A DNA stretch of 64,000 bases from the NCBI GenBank assembly GCA_036555585.1, contig DATBLE010000024.1:1-64000 (forward strand), read 5' to 3'. Under the pieces are notes generated by a model that had not been told where the DNA came from, ran no database searches, and saw only the letters and a list, made by a program, of their open reading frames with translations. Source of the DNA: DATBLE01 sp036555585. GTDB taxonomy: Bacteria > Actinomycetota > Thermoleophilia > Gaiellales > Gaiellaceae. The position numbers and the translations under genes were made by a program. Positions within the stretch are counted from its first letter, which is position 1. Every line of letters begins with the position of its first letter. Below are positions 8,023-16,544 of the stretch, in pieces.

Positions 8023-10484
8023 CGGAAACTGCACAGGAACAGCACGTCGAGCTGGAGGTCGGGTACGCCTCCGGCAAGAGCATCCCGCGCAAGGAGGACG
8101 GCCGGCTCGTCCAGGGCCAGGGTGTCTTCGCCGACGACGTCAAGCGCCACGGGATGGGCTACGTCCACTTCGTGCGCGCCCCGTACGCGCACGCGCGGAT
8201 CGTCTCCGTCGACGTCTCGGCGGCGGAGGCGCTCGACGGCGTCTACGGGACGCTGACCCCCGACGAGGTCGCCGAGCTGACCGACCCGTTCTTCGAGCTG
8301 ACCACGCCGCCCGGGAGCCAGATCAAGGACTACGCGCTCGCGGTCGGCCGCGTCCGCCACATCGGCGAGCCGGTCGTCGCCGTCGTCGCCGAGACGAGGG
8401 AGCGCGCCCGGGACGCCGCCGACCTGGTCGAGGTCGAGTACGAGCCGCTGGACGTGATCGTCGACGCCCGCCGCGCGCAGGACGGCGGCGCGCCGGTCCT
8501 CCACGAGGGCGCCGGCACCAACGTCGTCTGGTCGGGCCGGTTCGACTGGGGCGACATCGACGGCGCGCTGAAGGCGGCCGACCGCGTCGTGAGGATCAAG
8601 GAGCTCCATTTCGACCGGTTCTCCTCCACGCCGCTCGAGTGCTCTGCCGCGCTGGTCGAGTACGACCGCGGCACCGGGCAGTTCACGCTGCACTGCAACC
8701 ACCAGATGCCGGGCGTGGCCGCGATCTGGATGGGCCCGGCGCTGCGCGTGCCGCTCGACCGCCTCCGCTTCGTCACCCAGGACATCGGCGGCGCGTTCGG
8801 CAACAAGATCACGACGCACACGTACCTGACCGCGTGCTGCCTGCTCGCCCGCAAGCTGAAGCGGCCGATCCAGTGGACCGAGTGGCGCACCGACCAGCAC
8901 ACGGCGAACGCGCACGGCAACGAGCGCTGGTTCCACGACATCGAGGTCGCCGTGCAGAACGACGGCACGATGCTCGGCTTCAAGGTCGCGGCGCTCGACG
9001 ACTGCGGGGCGTTCCCCCGTTACGAGCCGCTCGGCTGCATCATCTGGGCGCAGGTCACGCCGGGCCTCTACCGCTGGCGCAACATCCGCGTCGACTTCAC
9101 CCAGGTGGTGACGAACAAGTCGCCGGTGGCGCCGAACCGGGGCTACTCGCGGATGCAGCAGCTCTGGCTGACCGAGCGGATCTGCGACATCGTCGCCGCG
9201 GAGCTCGGGCTCGACCCCGTCGAGGTGCGGAAGCGCAACTACATCCGCTCCGAGGAGCTCCCGTACGAGACGCCCAACGGCTGCGTCTACGACTCCGGCG
9301 ACTACGCGCGCTGCCTCGACATCGCGCTGGAGCTGATCGACTACGACGCCGCGCGCGCCCGCCAGAAGGAGGCGGACGGGAAGCTGATCGGCATCGGCAT
9401 CGGCTCGACGCTCGACTCCGGCACGAACAACTTCGGCCAGTCCACCCTGCTCAACCCGGAGCTCCAGTTCTCGGGGAACAACGAGGTGGCGACGATCAAG
9501 CTCGACATCTTCGGCGAGATCGTGCTCACGCTCGGCACCGTCCCGCAGGGACAGGGGCACGAGACGACGGCGTCCCAGGTCGCCGCCGACATCCTCGGCG
9601 TCTCGCCCGACCAGATCCACGTTCGCCCGGGCCACGACTCGTACTGGAACTCGCACGCCGGCTTCTCCGGGACCTACGCGTCGCAGTTCGCGGTCACCGG
9701 CCTCGAGGCGGTGAAGGGCGCGGCCGAGAAGCTGTCGCTGGAGATCCGCCGCCTGGCCGGCGGCGTGCTCGGCGGCGCCGACCCCGACGACGTCATCCTC
9801 GAGGGCGGCTTCGCCAAGCGGAAGGACAACCCGGAGGCGGCGCTGCCGTTCATGGCCTGCGGCGCGATCATCAACGCGAACAACGCGGCGATCCCGCCCG
9901 AGCTCCGCGACATCACGCTCAACTGCCGCTACGTCTACGTCCCGCCGTTCGAGCTGCCGGACAAGGAGCGCAAGTTCGGGAACCTGACGCTCACCTACGC
10001 GACCCAGATCCACGCCTGCGTGGTCGAGATCGACCCGGAGACCGGCGAGGTCGAGATCGCCGACTACGCCGCCGTGGACGACTGCGGCACGCGGATCAAC
10101 CCGCAGATCGTCGAGGGCCAGGTGCACGGCGCCACCGTCCACGCGATCGGAGCCGCCCTGTACGAGACGTTCGCCTACGACGAGTACGGGCAGCTCCTGA
10201 CGTCGAACTTCTACGACTACCACGTCCCACACGCGCTCGACCTGCCCCGGATCAAGACCGGGCACATCGAGAGCCCGTCGCCCTTCTCGTCTCTCGGGAC
10301 GAAGGGCATGGGCGAGGGCGGCGGCGCCGCGATCCACGCGATCTGCTCCGCGATCCAGGATGCCCTGCGCACGGCCGGCTCACCGGCAGTGGTCAACGAC
10401 TCTTTCAACCCGCCCGAGCGGGTCTGGCGGATGCTCCAGGCTCCGGAGGAAACGGCGGCTCTCGTGGAGGTAACCACTCAGTGA
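8019..10484 (+). CDS. Molybdenum hydroxylase molybdopterin-binding (large) subunit
   Basis: 821-residue catalytic subunit binding the Mo-cytosine/pterin dinucleotide cofactor. It shows DIGGAFGNK for cofactor contacts, the PQGQGHETT loop, and the catalytic glutamate in GMGEGGG near residue 765. The active-site loop where CO dehydrogenases have AYRCSFR or AYRGAGR reads PNRGYSRMQ (about residues 371-381), so hydroxylation of a carbon next to nitrogen or an aldehyde is more likely than CO oxidation. The GTG at 8019 is chosen because it overlaps the upstream stop as GTGA; the frame is open further upstream only as a shadow. The substrate is unknown. Confidence 0.9.
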   Translation: MTETAQEQHVELEVGYASGKSIPRKEDGRLVQGQGVFADDVKRHGMGYVHFVRAPYAHARIVSVDVSAAEALDGVYGTLTPDEVAELTDPFFELTTPPGSQIKDYALAVGRVRHIGEPVVAVVAETRERARDAADLVEVEYEPLDVIVDARRAQDGGAPVLHEGAGTNVVWSGRFDWGDIDGALKAADRVVRIKELHFDRFSSTPLECSAALVEYDRGTGQFTLHCNHQMPGVAAIWMGPALRVPLDRLRFVTQDIGGAFGNKITTHTYLTACCLLARKLKRPIQWTEWRTDQHTANAHGNERWFHDIEVAVQNDGTMLGFKVAALDDCGAFPRYEPLGCIIWAQVTPGLYRWRNIRVDFTQVVTNKSPVAPNRGYSRMQQLWLTERICDIVAAELGLDPVEVRKRNYIRSEELPYETPNGCVYDSGDYARCLDIALELIDYDAARARQKEADGKLIGIGIGSTLDSGTNNFGQSTLLNPELQFSGNNEVATIKLDIFGEIVLTLGTVPQGQGHETTASQVAADILGVSPDQIHVRPGHDSYWNSHAGFSGTYASQFAVTGLEAVKGAAEKLSLEIRRLAGGVLGGADPDDVILEGGFAKRKDNPEAALPFMACGAIINANNAAIPPELRDITLNCRYVYVPPFELPDKERKFGNLTLTYATQIHACVVEIDPETGEVEIADYAAVDDCGTRINPQIVEGQVHGATVHAIGAALYETFAYDEYGQLLTSNFYDYHVPHALDLPRIKTGHIESPSPFSSLGTKGMGEGGGAAIHAICSAIQDALRTAGSPAVVNDSFNPPERVWRMLQAPEETAALVEVTTQ

Positions 10485-11020
10485 AAGTCGAAGGCACGAA
10501 GGAGTTCGACGCGCCGGCCCAGCTCGTCTGGGACGTCCTGAACGACCCGTCCAAGATGGCCAAGCTGCTTCCCGGCGTCGAGAGCTTCGAGATCCAGGAC
10601 GACCGCCACTGGAAGGCTGCGGTGAAGGTCCCGCTCGGCATGGGGGGGCTGAAGCTGAACTTCAGCTTCGAGAAGGTCGAGGAGCGCCCGATCGAGTACG
10701 CGAAGCTCGCGTCGAAGGGCCAGGGCGTCGGCGCGATCGTCGCCATGGAGACGGAGTTCAACCTGAAGGCCGACGGCGAGCGGACGCACATGGACTGGGT
10801 CGCCGACGTCCGCGTCGCCGGCCCGATCGGCTCGATGGGCCAGCGGGTCTTCCAGCCGATCGTGAACCAGCAGGTCGGCAACGTGCTGGACGCGCTGGAG
10901 GAGCAGGTGGCCGAGGCGAAGGGCGGCGGGACGGGCGGCGCCGAGGAGGGGATCCACCCCGGCTCGCCGGAGGCGTACGAGGCCGAGCCGGACGCGCCGA
11001 CGCACTCGACCGACGGCTAG
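10481..11020 (+). CDS. CoxG-like SRPBCC family protein
   Basis: 179-residue protein of the CoxG / SRPBCC fold. Starts VEGTKEFDAPAQLVWDVLND and continues with LLPGVESFEI, both typical of carbon monoxide dehydrogenase subunit G homologues. CoxG has been linked to membrane attachment and quinone-mediated electron transfer in CO dehydrogenase; whether that applies here is inference. The C-terminal ~30 residues are low-complexity and acidic. GTG start overlaps the large-subunit stop (GTGA), so the protein is made with the hydroxylase. Its TAG overlaps the stop of the convergent aldo/keto reductase. Confidence 0.85.
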   Translation: MKVEGTKEFDAPAQLVWDVLNDPSKMAKLLPGVESFEIQDDRHWKAAVKVPLGMGGLKLNFSFEKVEERPIEYAKLASKGQGVGAIVAMETEFNLKADGERTHMDWVADVRVAGPIGSMGQRVFQPIVNQQVGNVLDALEEQVAEAKGGGTGGAEEGIHPGSPEAYEAEPDAPTHSTDG

Positions 11021-12021
11021 GACGCGACCGGAGGCGGCTGCGGCGGTTCGTCGGTCCCTGCCCCGGTCGCCTGGACGGCCTGCTCGATCTCGGCCAGCGT
11101 CCGCTCGTCCACCTCGAGTTCGTCGGCGCCGAGCCAGTCGTCCAGCTGCGCCGGGCGCCGACCGCCCACGATCGCGCCCGTGACGCCCGGCACCGCGAGC
11201 ACCCAGGCGAGCGCCAGCGCCGCGACGGTGACGCCGAGCCGCTCCGCGATCGGCTCGAGCGCCTCGACCAGCGCGAGGTTCTGCGAGAGCTTCGGCTCCT
11301 GGAAGGGCGGCGAGCGCCGGCGCCAGTCGTCCTCGGCCAGCCGGTCGAGCCCCTCGCGGTTGAAGGAGCCGGTCAGCAGCCCGGAGGCCATCGGCGAGTA
11401 GGCGATCACCCCGGTCCCGTGCTCGTGCGCCCACGGGACGAGCTCGCGGCGCGCGTGGCGGTTGAGCAGCGAGAGCGGCGGCTGGAGCGAGTCGACGTGG
11501 CGGATCGCCTCGCATGCCTCCAGGCGCGCGACGTCGAAGTTGCAGACGCCGAGCCAGCGCACCTTGCCCTCGTCGACGAGCTCGGCCATCGTCCCCCACG
11601 ACTCCTCGACCGGAGAGCCCGTGCCGTAGTCGGGCCAGTGGAACTGGTAGAGGTCGATCCGCTCGACTTGCAGACGGCGCAGGCTCGCCTCGCATTCCGC
11701 GCGGATCGACTCGGGCCGCAGGTCGAAGTAGACCTCGCCGTCCCGCCACGGCCGGCCGCACTTCGTGAACACGAGCACCTCTTCCCCGGCGCGGAACGGC
11801 TCGAGCGCCCGCCCGACGACCTCCTCCGAGTGCCCGTCGCCGTACGTCGGCGCCGTGTCGACCCAGTCGAGGCCGGCCTCGACCGCGCGGCGGATCGCCG
11901 CGACCGACTCGTCGTCGTCGACCGGCCCCCAGCCGAAGCGATAGCGGCCCGCGAGGGCCCAGGTGCCGAAGCCGAGGGCGCTGATCTCGGGCCCTTCACG
12001 ACCGAGGGTTCGATGTCTCAT
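11017..12021 (-). CDS. Aldo/keto reductase
   Basis: 334-residue NADPH-dependent TIM-barrel oxidoreductase. It has the N-terminal LGFGTWALAG, the active-site aspartate and tyrosine in WVDTAPTYGDGHSEE, the lysine in VFTKCG, the histidine in YQFHWPD, and the C-terminal NADP-binding IVGGRRPAQL. The ATG at 12021 (MRHRTLG) is chosen because the conserved fold begins about 12 residues later; the open frame continues upstream without homology. It is convergent with the molybdenum hydroxylase operon, sharing 4 nt. A TAGCCT hexamer lies about 14 nt upstream of the start. Confidence 0.9.
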   Translation of the reverse strand: MRHRTLGREGPEISALGFGTWALAGRYRFGWGPVDDDESVAAIRRAVEAGLDWVDTAPTYGDGHSEEVVGRALEPFRAGEEVLVFTKCGRPWRDGEVYFDLRPESIRAECEASLRRLQVERIDLYQFHWPDYGTGSPVEESWGTMAELVDEGKVRWLGVCNFDVARLEACEAIRHVDSLQPPLSLLNRHARRELVPWAHEHGTGVIAYSPMASGLLTGSFNREGLDRLAEDDWRRRSPPFQEPKLSQNLALVEALEPIAERLGVTVAALALAWVLAVPGVTGAIVGGRRPAQLDDWLGADELEVDERTLAEIEQAVQATGAGTDEPPQPPPVAS

Positions 12022-12157
12022 CCGCGTCGGACCAGAGGCTACGTGCTCGCCGCGCCGAGCCGACCGGTCGCCAGCGGGCTGATCGACGACACGAAAACGA
12101 ACCACGCCTCGGCTCTGCGCCGGGGCACGCGGCAGTACGCATAGGATCGCGGGGGCG

Positions 12158-13201
12158 ATGCCCCCGCCCTTCCGCATCGGCGTCATGCAGCTGACGATGG
12201 AGCCGCTCGAGGAGATCCTCGAGCACGCGCGCGCCCTCGACGAGGGCGGCTTCGACACGATCTGGCTGGCCGAGGCCTACCCCTGGTGGCGGAAGCACTC
12301 GATGGAGGCGCGCTCGTCGACGGCGCTGTCGGCGGTCATCGCCCGCGAGACCGAGCGGCTGGCGGTCGGCTGGGGGATCATCTCGCCGTTCACGCGGCAC
12401 CCGATCCAGATCGCGATGGAGGCGCGGGTGACGCAGGAGGCGGCCGGGCCGGGCCGCTTCTACCTCGGGCTCGGCGTCTCGAAGATCTTCATGCGCCACG
12501 CCTCCATCGACTCGAAGCCGGTCGCGGCGATGAAGGAGGCTGCGCAGATCGTCCGCGGGATGCTCGGCGGCGAGGCGGTCGAACTGGACGGCAAGGTCTT
12601 CTCCGCGCACGTGCCCGGGCTGCGCGACGACGCCGACGCCCCGCGCTGGGACGTGCCGCTCTACTTCGCCGGCACGGGGCCGATGATGCTGCGGGCGTCG
12701 GCCCAGGCGGCCGACGGCCTGCTCACGGCCTCGATCACCACGCCGGCGTTCGTCCGCTACGTCCGCGGCGAGCTCGAGGCGGCCGGGCGCGACCCGGATG
12801 AACTCGACCTCGGGTGCACGATCGTCGCCTCGATCGACGAGGACCGCGGCAAAGGCCGCGACGGAGCCCGGGAGATCGCCGGCATGTACCTGGCGAACAA
12901 GGTGCAGAACATCCAGGCCGCCGCCGACACGCTGCTGGAGTGCGCCGGGCTGACCCAGGACGAGATCCGTCCCGTGGCCGAGGCGATGGAGGCCGGCGGC
13001 CGCCTCGCGGCGAAGGCCGCGGTCACGGACGAGATCCTGGACAAGTGCAAGCCGATCGCCGGCACGCCGGAGGACTGCGTCGCCGCCATCCAGGAGTACC
13101 GCGACGCGGGCTGCACGCACGTGATGCTCGAGCTGTGGGGCGACGACAGAATCGGCCAGCTGAAGCTGTTCTCAGAGAAGGTGCTGCCGGCATGCAGGTG
13201 A
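12158..13201 (+). CDS. LLM class (F420/FMN) flavin-dependent oxidoreductase
   Basis: 347-residue bacterial-luciferase-like TIM-barrel enzyme, probably F420-dependent as in most actinobacterial homologues. Recognisable blocks are GFDTIWLAEAYPWW, the barrel strand TERLAVGWGIISPFTRHP, GRFYLGLGVSK and the late GTPEDCVAAIQEYRDAG. First gene of a three-gene coupled operon with an M20 hydrolase and an FAH-family hydrolase. A TAGGAT hexamer at 12142-12147 is 10 nt upstream and the G-rich GGGGGCG just before the ATG could act as a short ribosome site. The substrate is unknown. Confidence 0.88.
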   Translation: MPPPFRIGVMQLTMEPLEEILEHARALDEGGFDTIWLAEAYPWWRKHSMEARSSTALSAVIARETERLAVGWGIISPFTRHPIQIAMEARVTQEAAGPGRFYLGLGVSKIFMRHASIDSKPVAAMKEAAQIVRGMLGGEAVELDGKVFSAHVPGLRDDADAPRWDVPLYFAGTGPMMLRASAQAADGLLTASITTPAFVRYVRGELEAAGRDPDELDLGCTIVASIDEDRGKGRDGAREIAGMYLANKVQNIQAAADTLLECAGLTQDEIRPVAEAMEAGGRLAAKAAVTDEILDKCKPIAGTPEDCVAAIQEYRDAGCTHVMLELWGDDRIGQLKLFSEKVLPACR

Positions 13202-14433
13202 AGCGTTCCTCGGGCGGCGTCCAGATCGACCGCCGCAGCCTCGTCGAGACGGCGAGCGCGATGGTCGACATCTCCAGCCCGACCGGCTCGGAGCAGGCGA
13301 TGGCCGAGCACATGGCGGGCCTGTTCCACGACATGGGCCTGCAGGTGCAGTGGCAGGAGGTCGAGGACGGCCGGCCCAACGTCGTCGGGACCTGGCGGGG
13401 GACCGGCGGCGGCAAGACGCTGATGTTCAACGGCCACATGGACACGTCGTACTCCGGACGGGAGCCGTGGCTCGCCGGGCGGGGCTTCCGGCCCGAGGCG
13501 CGGGTCGAGGGCGACTACCTGTTCGGCCTCGGGATCTCCAACATGAAGGGCGCGCTGGCGTGCTACGTCGAGGCGGTGCGCGCGCTCCAGGCGGCAAGCG
13601 TCCGGCTGCAGGGCGACGTGGTCGTCGCCGCAGTCGTCGGCGAGATCGAGAAGACCCAGTGGGGCGACGAGTTCCGCGGCAAGGAGTACCGCGGCTACGC
13701 GGCGGGCTCGCGCCACCTGGTCTCGCACGGCGGGATCGCCGACATGTGCGTCCTCGGCGAGCCCACCGAGCAGCGGATCGTGCTCGGCCACTACGGGTCG
13801 ATCTGGATGCGGCTGACCACCCGCGGGCCGTTCATGCACACGGCCTTCAGCGGCGGCCGCTCGGAGGAGAACTCGATCGTGCGCATGCGCGAGGTGCTGG
13901 ACGCCGTGCTCGAGTGGATTCCCGAGTGGCAGGCACGCACCTCGTACGGGGACAAGCCCGGCGTCGTCAACGTCGGGTCGATCCGCGGCGGGTTTCCCTG
14001 GCGGGTGTCGCGGACCCCGGAGCGGACGTCGTTGTTCCTCGACGTCCGCGTGCCGCCGACGATGCCGATGGCGGAGGCGCGGGCGGCGCTGTCGGAATGG
14101 GTGCGCGGGCTCCAGGAGCGGTTCCCGGACTTCGGGCTCGACTGGGAGATCTACGTCTCTGCCCCGGGTGCGGAGATCGACGAGGAGCACGAGCTGGTGC
14201 ACGCGATCGACGAGTCGCACACGGAGGTCTACGGCTCGGCCCCCGACCGCGACACGGTGCGCTGGTTCTCCGACGCGAGCGTGCTGACCCGCTACGGCAT
14301 CCCGACCGTCAACTACGGGACGTCCAGCGGGCTGCCGGGGGCCGAGGGCGAGAACCTCGAGATCCGCGGGCTCGTCGACACCGCCCGGGTCTACGCGCTC
14401 ACCGCGCAGCGGATCTGCGGGATGGCCGAGTGA
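13192..14433 (+). CDS. M20 family metallohydrolase with a substituted bridging ligand
   Basis: 413-residue zinc-dependent M20 (ArgE/DapE/ACY1) hydrolase, acting on amide bonds. The first metal histidine lies in NGHMD (His82), the catalytic glutamate region is GEIE (151-153), and the GEPT motif carries another likely ligand (Glu190). The position that usually holds the metal-bridging aspartate (DMKGG) reads SNMKGA, with Asn117. Some M20 subfamilies may tolerate this; it could change metal occupancy. The ATG at 13192 overlaps the preceding gene by 10 nt and the next gene follows by GTGA overlap. Likely removes an amide or N-acyl group in a degradation pathway. Confidence 0.85.
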   Translation: MQVKRSSGGVQIDRRSLVETASAMVDISSPTGSEQAMAEHMAGLFHDMGLQVQWQEVEDGRPNVVGTWRGTGGGKTLMFNGHMDTSYSGREPWLAGRGFRPEARVEGDYLFGLGISNMKGALACYVEAVRALQAASVRLQGDVVVAAVVGEIEKTQWGDEFRGKEYRGYAAGSRHLVSHGGIADMCVLGEPTEQRIVLGHYGSIWMRLTTRGPFMHTAFSGGRSEENSIVRMREVLDAVLEWIPEWQARTSYGDKPGVVNVGSIRGGFPWRVSRTPERTSLFLDVRVPPTMPMAEARAALSEWVRGLQERFPDFGLDWEIYVSAPGAEIDEEHELVHAIDESHTEVYGSAPDRDTVRWFSDASVLTRYGIPTVNYGTSSGLPGAEGENLEIRGLVDTARVYALTAQRICGMAE

Positions 14434-15296
14434 AGCTCGTGACCTTCGACGAGGACCGCGTCGGCCGGGTCGAGGGCGACCAGATCGTCGTCCTCGACGT
14501 GCCGACGATGCGGGAGTGGTTCGAGCTCGGCGGCGCCGAGGAGACGGCGGAGCGCGTTCCGCTGGCGGGCGCGAAGCTCGAGCCCCCGATCGTGCCGAAG
14601 AAGTTCTTCCACACCGCGGGCAACTTCCGGGAGCACGAGGAGGAGTCGAAGCAGGTCGACTGGTCGCACAAGATCGCGCCCTGGATCGTCTTCTTCCAGA
14701 ACGTCGACGCGCTGATCGGCCAGGACGAGGCTGTTATCTACCCCGAACATTTGACAGATGAGCTCGACTACGAGCTCGAGCTGGCGGTCGTGATCGGCCG
14801 CGACGGCAAGTGGTTCGGGCCGGAGGAGGCGATGGAGTACGTCGCCGGCTACGTGATCTTCAACGACATCACCGCCCGGGACATCCAGCGCCGCGAGATG
14901 CAGTCGGGCGTGTTCTCGTTCTGCAAGGCGATCGACACCTTCTGCCCGCTCGGGCCGTGGATCGTCACCGCCGACGAGATCTCCGACCCGCACGATCTGG
15001 CGATGGAGCTGCGCGTGAACGGCGAGGTGCGACAGACGTCGCACTCGTCCCGGATGTCGGTGACGATCCCGGAGATCGTCTCGCACTACTCGGCGCTCGG
15101 GTACTCGGCCGGGGACGTGCTCTCGACCGGGACGGTGTCCGGGGTGGCGGGCTTCTCGCCGGACGCGGCGTCGCTCTACCTGAAGCCGGGCGACGTGATG
15201 GAGGCCGAGATCGAGAGGATCGGCGTGCTGCGCAACCCGGTGATCTCATGGCAGGACGGCCACGGGCAGCCGGCGCCGCCGCGCGTGCGCTGGTAG
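14430..15296 (+). CDS. Fumarylacetoacetate hydrolase (FAH) family protein
   Basis: 288-residue enzyme of the FAH / 2-keto-4-pentenoate hydratase family, acting on C-C bonds of keto acids with a divalent metal. Metal ligands are visible in the block DELDYELELAVVIG (two glutamates) and FNDITARD (aspartate), with the partner motif KAIDTFCPLGPW. GTG 14430 overlaps the M20 stop (GTGA). Being last in an LLM oxidoreductase - M20 hydrolase - FAH operon suggests a pathway of ring or chain oxidation, amide cleavage and final C-C hydrolysis or hydration. Confidence 0.9.
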   Translation: MKLVTFDEDRVGRVEGDQIVVLDVPTMREWFELGGAEETAERVPLAGAKLEPPIVPKKFFHTAGNFREHEEESKQVDWSHKIAPWIVFFQNVDALIGQDEAVIYPEHLTDELDYELELAVVIGRDGKWFGPEEAMEYVAGYVIFNDITARDIQRREMQSGVFSFCKAIDTFCPLGPWIVTADEISDPHDLAMELRVNGEVRQTSHSSRMSVTIPEIVSHYSALGYSAGDVLSTGTVSGVAGFSPDAASLYLKPGDVMEAEIERIGVLRNPVISWQDGHGQPAPPRVRW

Positions 15297-15365
15297 TCCG
15301 CCGATGATTTCCTGACCGCGAGCAGGTCTCAATCCTCGACGTCAGACGACTCGAGAGGAGGAGGC

Positions 15366-15734
15366 ATGGCCGGCGAGGTTGTGCACATCGAGATCCCGGC
15401 GGACGACACCGGGAAGGCCCAGCAGTTCTGGAGCGCGCTGTTCGGCTGGGAGTTCCAAGCCTACCCGGGGCCGTCGGAGTACCACATGACGCGCATCGCC
15501 GAGCAGCAGGGCGCGGCGATCACGAACATGGAGCCGGGCAAGCAGGGCACACGCTCGTACTTCCTGGTGGACGACATCGAGGCGGGCGCAGCGCGCGTGA
15601 ACGAGCTGGGCGGAGAGGCGAGCGACCCGATGCCCGTTCCGAGCATGGGCTGGTTCGCGACCTGCACCGACCCGCACGGTAACGAGTTCGGCCTCTGGCA
15701 GAACGACGAGTCCGCCCCGGCGCCGACGGGGTAG
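15366..15734 (+). CDS. VOC family (glyoxalase-like) protein
   Basis: 122-residue vicinal-oxygen-chelate protein with paired beta-alpha-beta-beta-beta modules: GEVVHIEIPADDTGKAQQFWSALFGW at the N-terminus and FATCTDPHGNEFGLWQND at the C-terminus. A GAGGAGGAGG ribosome site precedes the ATG. The conserved His (VHIEI) and Glu (EFGLW) are present as possible metal ligands. It could be a glyoxalase/bleomycin-resistance type protein; no specific substrate can be inferred. Confidence 0.85.
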   Translation: MAGEVVHIEIPADDTGKAQQFWSALFGWEFQAYPGPSEYHMTRIAEQQGAAITNMEPGKQGTRSYFLVDDIEAGAARVNELGGEASDPMPVPSMGWFATCTDPHGNEFGLWQNDESAPAPTG

Positions 15735-15746
15735 CTCGGTTCGCTT

Positions 15747-15777
15747 GCAGGGACAGACTCTTCCGGTCTGTCCCTGC
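15747..15777. terminator. Palindrome GCAGGGACAGAC...GTCTGTCCCTGC, likely terminator
   Basis: Inverted repeat with about 12-nt arms and a 7-nt loop, 13 nt after the VOC stop codon. It belongs to the GGGACAGAC palindrome family of this window. There is no T-run, but a strong GC hairpin directly after a stop can end or protect the transcript. Confidence 0.6.
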
Positions 15778-15800
15778 TCGACACGCGGTAGGGTGCGGCG

Positions 15801-15866
15801 GTGGGCCGGCCCCGGGACGACGCCGAGCTCGGGGGCGCACGCGCCGTCCGGAGAACGTCGACATGA
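15801..15866 (+). CDS. Possible 21-residue leaderless leader peptide coupled to grpB-like gene
   Basis: GTG at 15801 lies 6 nt after a TAGGGT hexamer (15789-15794), the same geometry as many gene starts in this window. The frame runs 21 codons and ends in a TGA that overlaps the ATG of the GrpB-like gene as ATGA. The peptide is charged (VGRPRDDAEL... ending RRTST) and not recognised. It may simply feed ribosomes to the downstream start; it could also be chance. Confidence 0.4.
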   Translation: MGRPRDDAELGGARAVRRTST

Positions 15867-16369
15867 GCGCGCCGATCGCCGTCGTGCCGTACGACCCCGC
15901 GTGGCCTGAGCTGTTCGAGGCGGAACGGGCGACGCTCGAGCCCCTGCTTCGGCCGTGGCTCGAGGGTGGTGTCCACCACATCGGCTCGACTGCCGTGCCC
16001 GGGCTCGCGGCGAAGCCCCTGATCGACATGATGGCCGGCGTCCGCGCCCTCGAGGACGCCCGCGCGGCCCACCGGCCGCTGCTCGCCGCCGGCTGGGAGC
16101 ACACGCCGCACCGGCCCGGGATCGCGCATCACTTCTCCAGGCCCGGCTTCGGCCTTCACCTGACCGAGCCCGGAAGCGACCTGTGGGTCGAGCGACTGAC
16201 CTTCCGCGACGCCCTGCGGGCCGACCCGGCGCTCGCGGCCGAGTACACCGTCCTGAAGCAGTGCCTCGCCGAGGAGTACGCGGACGACGTGGTCGAGTAC
16301 ACGGCCCGGAAGCGGGACTTCGTGATCCGCGTCCTCGCTCCGGCAGGCGTCACCCTCGGTCGCAGGTAG
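15863..16369 (+). CDS. GrpB family protein (UPF0157)
   Basis: 168-residue GrpB-like protein of the nucleotidyltransferase fold. Diagnostic blocks are VVPYDPAWPELFEAE at the N-terminus, HHIGSTAVPGLAAKPLIDMMAGV (family hallmark with the GS and D residues), and WVERLTFRDALRADPALAAEYTVLK near the C-terminus. Biochemical function of the family is not settled. Its ATG overlaps the stop of a possible 21-codon leaderless leader. Confidence 0.88.
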   Translation: MSAPIAVVPYDPAWPELFEAERATLEPLLRPWLEGGVHHIGSTAVPGLAAKPLIDMMAGVRALEDARAAHRPLLAAGWEHTPHRPGIAHHFSRPGFGLHLTEPGSDLWVERLTFRDALRADPALAAEYTVLKQCLAEEYADDVVEYTARKRDFVIRVLAPAGVTLGRR

Positions 16370-16402
16370 CCGAACCAGGGCCGGGTCGCACGACCGGTTC
16401 CT

Positions 16403-16484
16403 AACGGTGCCAGGCACGGTAAAGAGCCTGCTCGGAGCGGGAATTCACGCCCCCTTCTTAACCGTGCCTGGCACGGTTAAGAAG
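16403..16484. repeat. Pair of GTGCCAGGCAC palindromes
   Basis: Two copies of one palindrome family in the 175-nt gap between grpB-like and the M24 gene. The first, about 16403-16425, is imperfect; the second, 16454-16484, is a perfect palindrome (arms CTTCTTAACCGTGCC / GGCACGGTTAAGAAG, one-base centre). A similar pair occurs at 35903-35983 after the EamA gene. Both sets follow stop codons and might act as terminators, but pairing of two copies is typical of mobile REP-like elements. Confidence 0.85.
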
Positions 16485-16544
16485 CCTCCGGCGCAGTTGG
16501 ACGATCTAGCCGGCTCCGAGCCGGAAACGCGGTAGGTTCACGTC

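Noticed and set aside
7980..10337. 785-codon minus-strand open frame opposite the Mo subunit
   Set aside because: Low-complexity Val/Arg/Asp composition typical of antisense frames in GC-rich genes.
8019..10484. Aerobic CO dehydrogenase large subunit
   Set aside because: The form I and form II active-site loops are absent; only the family, not CO oxidation, is supported.
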